This document shows positions 59,171-64,000 of a stretch of 64,000 bases of DNA, piece by piece. The DNA comes from Lophius americanus. Taxonomy: Eukaryota; Chordata; Actinopteri; Lophiiformes; Lophiidae. The stretch lies in NCBI GenBank assembly GCA_037951165.1, contig JBBDHG010000051.1, forward strand, positions 9,797,001 through 9,861,000. Direction: 5' to 3'. Position 1 is the stretch's first letter. The number at the start of each line of letters is the position of its first letter. The notes under the pieces were generated by a model that did no database searches, had not been told where the DNA came from, and was given only the letters and a program-made list of their open reading frames with translations. The position numbers were made by a program, and so were the translations under genes.

Positions 59171-59410
59171 TTAAAACTACCAAACTGCATTAAGAACTGG
59201 TGCCAGCTGGTCAAGACCCACCCAGACCTGATCACTACCAGCCCTGTTCAATCACATCATCACTTCAATGGACCAATTTCAGAAGCAGGAAGTTGACTCC
59301 CTGGTCTCCCCAGTAGCACACTATGCCAAAATCAAAGGAAAAAACAGAAATTGATCCGACTGGGAAGGGTTCCAAAGCTGTTTCTAAAGTTCTTGTTGCT
59401 ATGATTGTAT
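59171..59410 (+). mobile_element. Tc1-like family 2, 5' end fragment
   Basis: TAAAACTACCAAACTGCATTA, then GCCAGCTGGTCAAGACCC, CAGACCTGATCACTACCAG, CATCATCACTTCAATGGACC and GGGTTCCAAAGCTGTTTC. It aligns with the reverse complement of 39850-39949 and with the beginning of the transposase. The 3' side is lost. Confidence 0.75.
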
Positions 59411-60417
59411 CCAGGAAGTGATCCCGATGATGAATGCGATCGCATGTATGATTAAAATGTTGTGTGTCATATCAATGTTAATATTTTTAATTGTTATCAG
59501 TATAATTATGTCTAAGACAATGATGTTCCATCTCTTGTGTTGCACCTGCTACATTTCCGGACTGAAGGCCTTACTTGACTGTAAGGAATCAGAACCACTT
59601 CTCTCCCAGGTCTCACCCTGAGGAACACCCCTTGAGGGTCAACACCATCCAGAGTTATTTCCTCTTTCAGTGATATTGTTGTGAGACTTTTTACAGACAC
59701 ATACCCTGATCAATAAAGACATTTTACTACATCTTTGGCTTGGTTTTGTGGTGCCACAAGTAAACCAGGCAGCTGATAATACTGATGATAGTAACAGATC
59801 TTCTGAGGAAGGCTAGAAACATGAAACACCTCATCAGAGATATGACCTTTGATTCATTTAGGAGGAGACCATCAAGAATGAATCATATAACGGGCTTTTT
59901 GCCTAAAACTATAGCACTCAGCCTTTGATTTCAGCTGTTTAAGCTATATATATTACACCTACTGGTTGTCTGATCAGGATAACACATCAATCATATGATG
60001 TCTGGTCTGTCTGCCTGCTGATTGATGTTCTGGTATGACTGAATCAAGTCGGAGGCCAACGACTGTCTCTGGTCCCGGTCACAGTCTTCTGGTGTGTCGG
60101 CTTCTTTACAAAGTTGATTACTGGAGAGACTTTACTGAAGGTCAGAGGTGACGGGAGTTAAATACTGACAGAAATGCAACCAAGAATTTTGTTGCCCCTG
60201 GCAACATTTGAAAACAACACTCTGTTTGTAATAATCCGCTCATAGCAGTAGAGCCAAAAAAACAAAACCCGAACTTGAGTTTCATATTTTCTGTGACTAT
60301 TTTGCTCACCGTTAACACCAGTCAAGTCGGTCTTCTGTCTTGGCTCAACTTGGTCCAAAAATTGGCAACCAGACTTCCAACCTATGGACAATGTAGCTTA
60401 CGCAAGTTGGTTGAATA

Positions 60418-60605
60418 AGTATGGTTGGGGTTGGTTGGGTTCATAGTTGGTTGATTTTGTTGGTTAATTTGTTGATTGGGTTTGTAGTTTATTGGTTTGT
60501 TTGTCTAGTTGATTGGTTTGGTTGTTGGTTTGGCTGTATGATAAGGTGCGTTCAGGTGGATTATGTGGTTGATTGGACAGCTGGTTTGATGGACTATGCA
60601 AAGTA
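60418..60605 (+). repeat. Degenerate TTGGTTGA/TTGGTTTG repeat
   Basis: G/T-rich array of GGTTGGTTG, GTTGATTGGTTTG and related words over about 190 bp. The apparent Trp/Val/Phe-rich membrane-like frame is an artefact of it. Confidence 0.8.
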
Positions 60606-61216
60606 GAGGAGAACATTTTGTTGGAGATCTGGATAGAGTCATGGGTCTTATTCTTTATTTAACATTGATTGAGAGGATATTTTTTGACAGTTCCCATAAT
60701 AATGTAAGAACTTCTCAAGAGATTGCTATAGCAGAAAAACGGGACGTGCATAGTCTGAGGCAGCTGGTTTTATATATAATGGATGATGTGCTCTTCCAAC
60801 AGGCGACCCACAGTTTCACACAGTCTGAACAAATGTAAATGAGTTGAACGTGTGACTCTAAATGATCAGTTTTTGTTGGTATGGATGCTTGTTTGTTTCT
60901 ATGATACACTGGTAACTCATCCGGTAGGAACCCCACCTCTTGCTAAATGTCAGCTTGATTAAGTTCCATCCTTTTGTGACCCTGCACAGGATGAGCGTTT
61001 ATAGAATATAGATGGCAGGAGGAAGATTACACAAACAAACACTATAACGCTTAGTTTCAACATTGCTTTCTTCCACCTCTCGAAGTTGGAGAGGAAAGTC
61101 ACCTCAGTTAGTGTGTGTCGCCATGACAACATATTATATGAACATATATGGAAGACCATGACTCCAATGTAAGAGAATGGACAATCTTGGGGGCCTCCGC
61201 TAGCCTGTTAACCCCT

Positions 61217-61353
<137 letters not shown>

Positions 61354-61617
61354 TACTAACACACTGATGATCCCTGTTGCGGTTGGTGGTTTGTAGAAGA
61401 GGATATTCATTTTGGTTTAATGGCCAGCTCATCAGGGGTCAGAGGAGGTCCAGTGTCTGTGGTTTCGTGGCAAGTTGAGGAGGTGCTCTTGTAAAAGAGG
61501 AGCAAATTGCAGGTGCATGAAGGTCAGTATTTTCTGCATCAGTTTAACAAGAGACCTCTGACCTCAGGGCTGACCTACAGATGCTTGTGGTAGCAGACGA
61601 CACATGCACACACACGT

Positions 61618-61648
61618 GCGTCTGTCTGTTTGTCTGTCTGTCTGTCTA
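61618..61648 (+). repeat. (GTCT)n microsatellite
   Basis: About seven GTCT tetramers with one GTTT variant. Confidence 0.9.
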
Positions 61649-62334
61649 TGTTCACACATTTTGTTTTTTTTACCAACAAAAGAGACTTAGCCTCCTGCTC
61701 TGCCTTCATATTACACAGATGTAATACTTTCCACTGTCTGAGTCCATATGCCCATCACTCCACCTCACATTCCTGGACGTGGCGTAAAAGGTGTTCTACA
61801 CCGCTCAAAGAATTAAGGGACCACTTCATCATCACAGTATAACATCATGTGAGGGAAACTTTTAGGATCTGTCCAGCAATTGTGAATCGTTTCAGCTGCT
61901 TCAGCTGAAAATTCTTAAGATGAATAAAATATTTATAAACCTCCTTCGATTATCAGTCACAGATTGACTTCATTGCTACATCAGCTCTGATGTTGTAGAT
62001 TAAATAACAAAATAACAAAATAACATCAGATGAGGTATATATATTACCTCAACCTTTGAAAGTTAAAGCAGTAATATAGTCCTACGCATTAATGCATCTA
62101 CACTATCAATCCTGTATAACAGTGAAATACTGAGAGCGACCATCCTACTCCTCAGTGAGTACTTTTACTTCATGTAAAATTTTGTGAAACTAATACTTTC
62201 ATACTTTTACTTTAGTAAAGTTTTGAATGCAGGTCTTTTCCTCCTAGTGGAGTGTATCCAGATTGTGGTATTTGTACTTTTACTCAGGTAAAGAATCTTG
62301 ATACTTCACCCACCACTGTCCATATGTGCCGTGA

Positions 62335-62700
62335 GAAGGTTTGCTGTGTCTCCCAGCACCGTCTAATAGTCTGAGGAGGGTGGAGGAGATACCAAGACAC
62401 GGGCTGTTACATGTGTAGAGCAGGAAAAGACCCCAGAAGATCAACAACCAAGCAGCAGGAACGATATCTGCTCTGTTGTGTGAGAAATGGAGGAGCACTG
62501 TTGGACCCCTCCAAAATGACCTCCAGCAGCTACTGTTGTGATGTTTCTGATCAAACTCTCAGAATCAGACTCCATGAGGGTGGCATGAGGACCTGACGTC
62601 TTCCAGTGGGACCTGCACTTACAGCCCAGCACCATGCAGTTGGAGTGGCATTTGCGAGAGAACAGCAGGTTCGCTATTGGCGACCGTTTGTCTTCACGTG
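62335..62700 (+). mobile_element. Tc1-like family 3 (distinct transposase), fragment
   Basis: The plus strand encodes FAVSPSTV near 62340, then ERYLLCCVRNGGALL, then VSDQTLRIRLHEGGMRT and LPVGPALTAQHHAVGVAF with stops between. This is the HTH-to-linker region (consensus DRYLLLCVRR, VSDQTIRNRLHEGGM) of a fish Tc1/IS630-type transposase different from families 1 and 2. The catalytic domain is missing. Confidence 0.75.
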
Positions 62701-63559
62701 TGCCATATCCGTTTTCCCTTCATTTTTTTGAACAATGTAGTTTCTCATGGCAATTCCCTGAAAGTCAAAATTAGGATTTTACAACCACTATTCTGTTTTC
62801 CAGACTGTTTATCCAGGGATGGAAATCCTGCATCTGCTTCAGTCTTGATTTAATCAGTCAGACTTTGGATCATAACTTTCCAGAGAGGCCAAATGACAGG
62901 ATGATGTCTGGACAGAGAAGCAGATCTTCTCCCAAGTCAGACATGGCCTAAATGGAAAAAGGGTGGATGGGATTGAAGTGAGTCCAGGCTTGAGTCTGCA
63001 GCCAACATCTGATAAACTAGACTAGAGCTCCTCTTGCTGTGATAATGAAAGTCGACTTCTGAGGGTTTGCCACCAATAACAATTAGACCATCTCTCGGCG
63101 CGTACGGCAAAGTCTGACAGCAGCGTAGGCCTCTGAGGAGGCGGGCCTTCTGTAAATTGCTCCACACCAGGCCAGGGTGTCAATTTTTTCTAAATGTGTA
63201 AAGCAATAGCCCAAATCCAGCTGGTTGCACACCTGCTGTCAACAAGAGTTAATTGCCGCGGAGGGCTTTTGTGACAAACGTAAACTACTGCGGTAAGCCT
63301 TCAGAGAGCCCAAACACTCCTATGAACCAGCTGTTCATGAGAAAATAGTGACGGTTATATGTGACAGCGATAAAAAGCCAGCATTCTAATAAAGTTTGCA
63401 GCACTTTTTTTTGGAATTACTGCAAATCCAGAGGCGGTTCAAAGATGTTTTGCCCGCCACAAAGCATTGTTAACATACTACTAAAAAAAATAATAGACCC
63501 CGTTCAATCATCAAATTACATTAAACATAAAGGTGAACCTTCACGATATTTTTAATTGT

Positions 63560-63920
63560 GAGCAACAGCTGGAAAAATGTTTGCAAATGTATCCATCTCG
63601 AGCCGCGACACTGCAACCAAACTCTTCATTCTATATGGAACTTTGGCCCACTCTTCTTTACAGAACTGCTTCAGAGCAGCCATATTAAAGGTTTGTGAGC
63701 TAAACTGGTCTTCCAGGCTCTTCCACAGCACATCGCATTGACTAAGCCACTCCAGAACGTCAATGATTTTACTACTGGGCTCATTGTCTTGCTGCATGAC
63801 TCAGTTTTGCATGAGCTTCAACTCACAGACTGATGACCTGATGTGAATTTCCTGGTAGGGAGTAGAATTTCTGTGTCCCTCCATTATGTCCAATCATTCT
63901 GGCTCTGAAACAGCAAAGCA
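63560..63920 (-). mobile_element. Tc1-like family 2, C-terminal transposase fragment
   Basis: The minus strand encodes DVLEWLSQCDVLWKSLEDQF, then NMAALKQFCKEEWAKVP and VSRLEMDTFANIF. These correspond to the conserved C-terminus of Tc1 transposases: VLEWPSQSPDLNPIE with part of the catalytic motif degraded, then QFCKEEW. It continues rightwards as noncoding-looking sequence with the CTCACAGACTGATGACCTGA box also present at 39175 and ends at about 63920. Confidence 0.8.
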
Positions 63921-64000
63921 TCCACACATCACAATGTGCCTTGTGTGCCCATGACCCTGTCCCTGGTTCACCTGTTATCCTTCCTTAAACGACTTTGGTA
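63915..64000 (-). mobile_element. Tc1-like family 1 fragment, running off the window
   Basis: GCCCATGACCCTGTCCCTGG, then TTCACCTGTTATCCTTCC, is the reverse complement of the HTH-encoding region of family 1. It abuts the family 2 fragment, implying a nested insertion or a recombination junction near 63915-63925. Confidence 0.65.

Noticed and set aside
59418..59621. Short Met/Ile-rich membrane-like frame
   Set aside because: Directly follows a Tc1-like fragment, has no homology I can recognise, and the hydrophobicity follows from T-rich composition.
60421..60606. Small membrane protein with Trp/Val/Leu-rich sequence
   Set aside because: Generated by the degenerate TTGGTTG repeat.

Overview
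The window is vertebrate nuclear DNA, almost certainly from a teleost fish. It is AT-rich and gene-poor, with long introns, abundant CA/TA/ATT microsatellites, and many decayed Tc1-like, hAT-like and L2/RTE-type elements plus tRNA-derived SINEs of the kinds typical of ray-finned fish. There is no prokaryotic-style gene organisation and no CRISPR array.

The backbone of the window is the 5' part of an otoferlin (otof) gene on the minus strand. Five consecutive coding exons with canonical GT-AG junctions and compatible phases were found: exon 1 (46405-46483), exon 2 (36932-36990), exon 3 (23453-23541), exon 4 (8103-8202) and exon 5 (1085-1284). Together they encode about the first 175 residues: the N-terminal C2A domain and the start of the C2A-C2B linker. 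The rest of the gene (the other C2 domains, Fer domains and C-terminal anchor) lies beyond the left edge. Introns are about 9.4, 13.4, 15.3 and 6.8 kb. The paralogue (otofa or otofb) cannot be decided here.

To the right of otoferlin (about 46.5-64 kb), a second, divergently oriented gene probably begins at 54730 on the plus strand. A short exon there encodes a 24-residue signal peptide with a good Kozak context and ends at a GT donor in phase 1. Its later exons were not found and the gene is unidentified. The 8.2 kb between the two start codons carries an unusual run of tandem arrays: a 9-bp array, a telomere-like hexamer array, a 66-bp minisatellite and a 36-unit TA repeat.

The rest is repeat-derived. 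There are at least three Tc1-like families. In one of them, two copies share a substitution of the third catalytic residue. Also present are L2-like, RTE-like and other non-LTR reverse-transcriptase fragments, a hAT-like MITE of about 464 bp with an 8-bp target duplication, a DNA transposon with an internal 311-bp tandem duplication, tRNA-headed SINEs, and a high-copy unclassified repeat (called U1 here) with at least seven copies. No complete autonomous mobile element survives. I did not find a novel biological system. The most distinctive items are the divergent otoferlin/signal-peptide gene pair, the tandem-array cluster between them, a perfect 20-bp hairpin at 27116-27169, and the U1 family.
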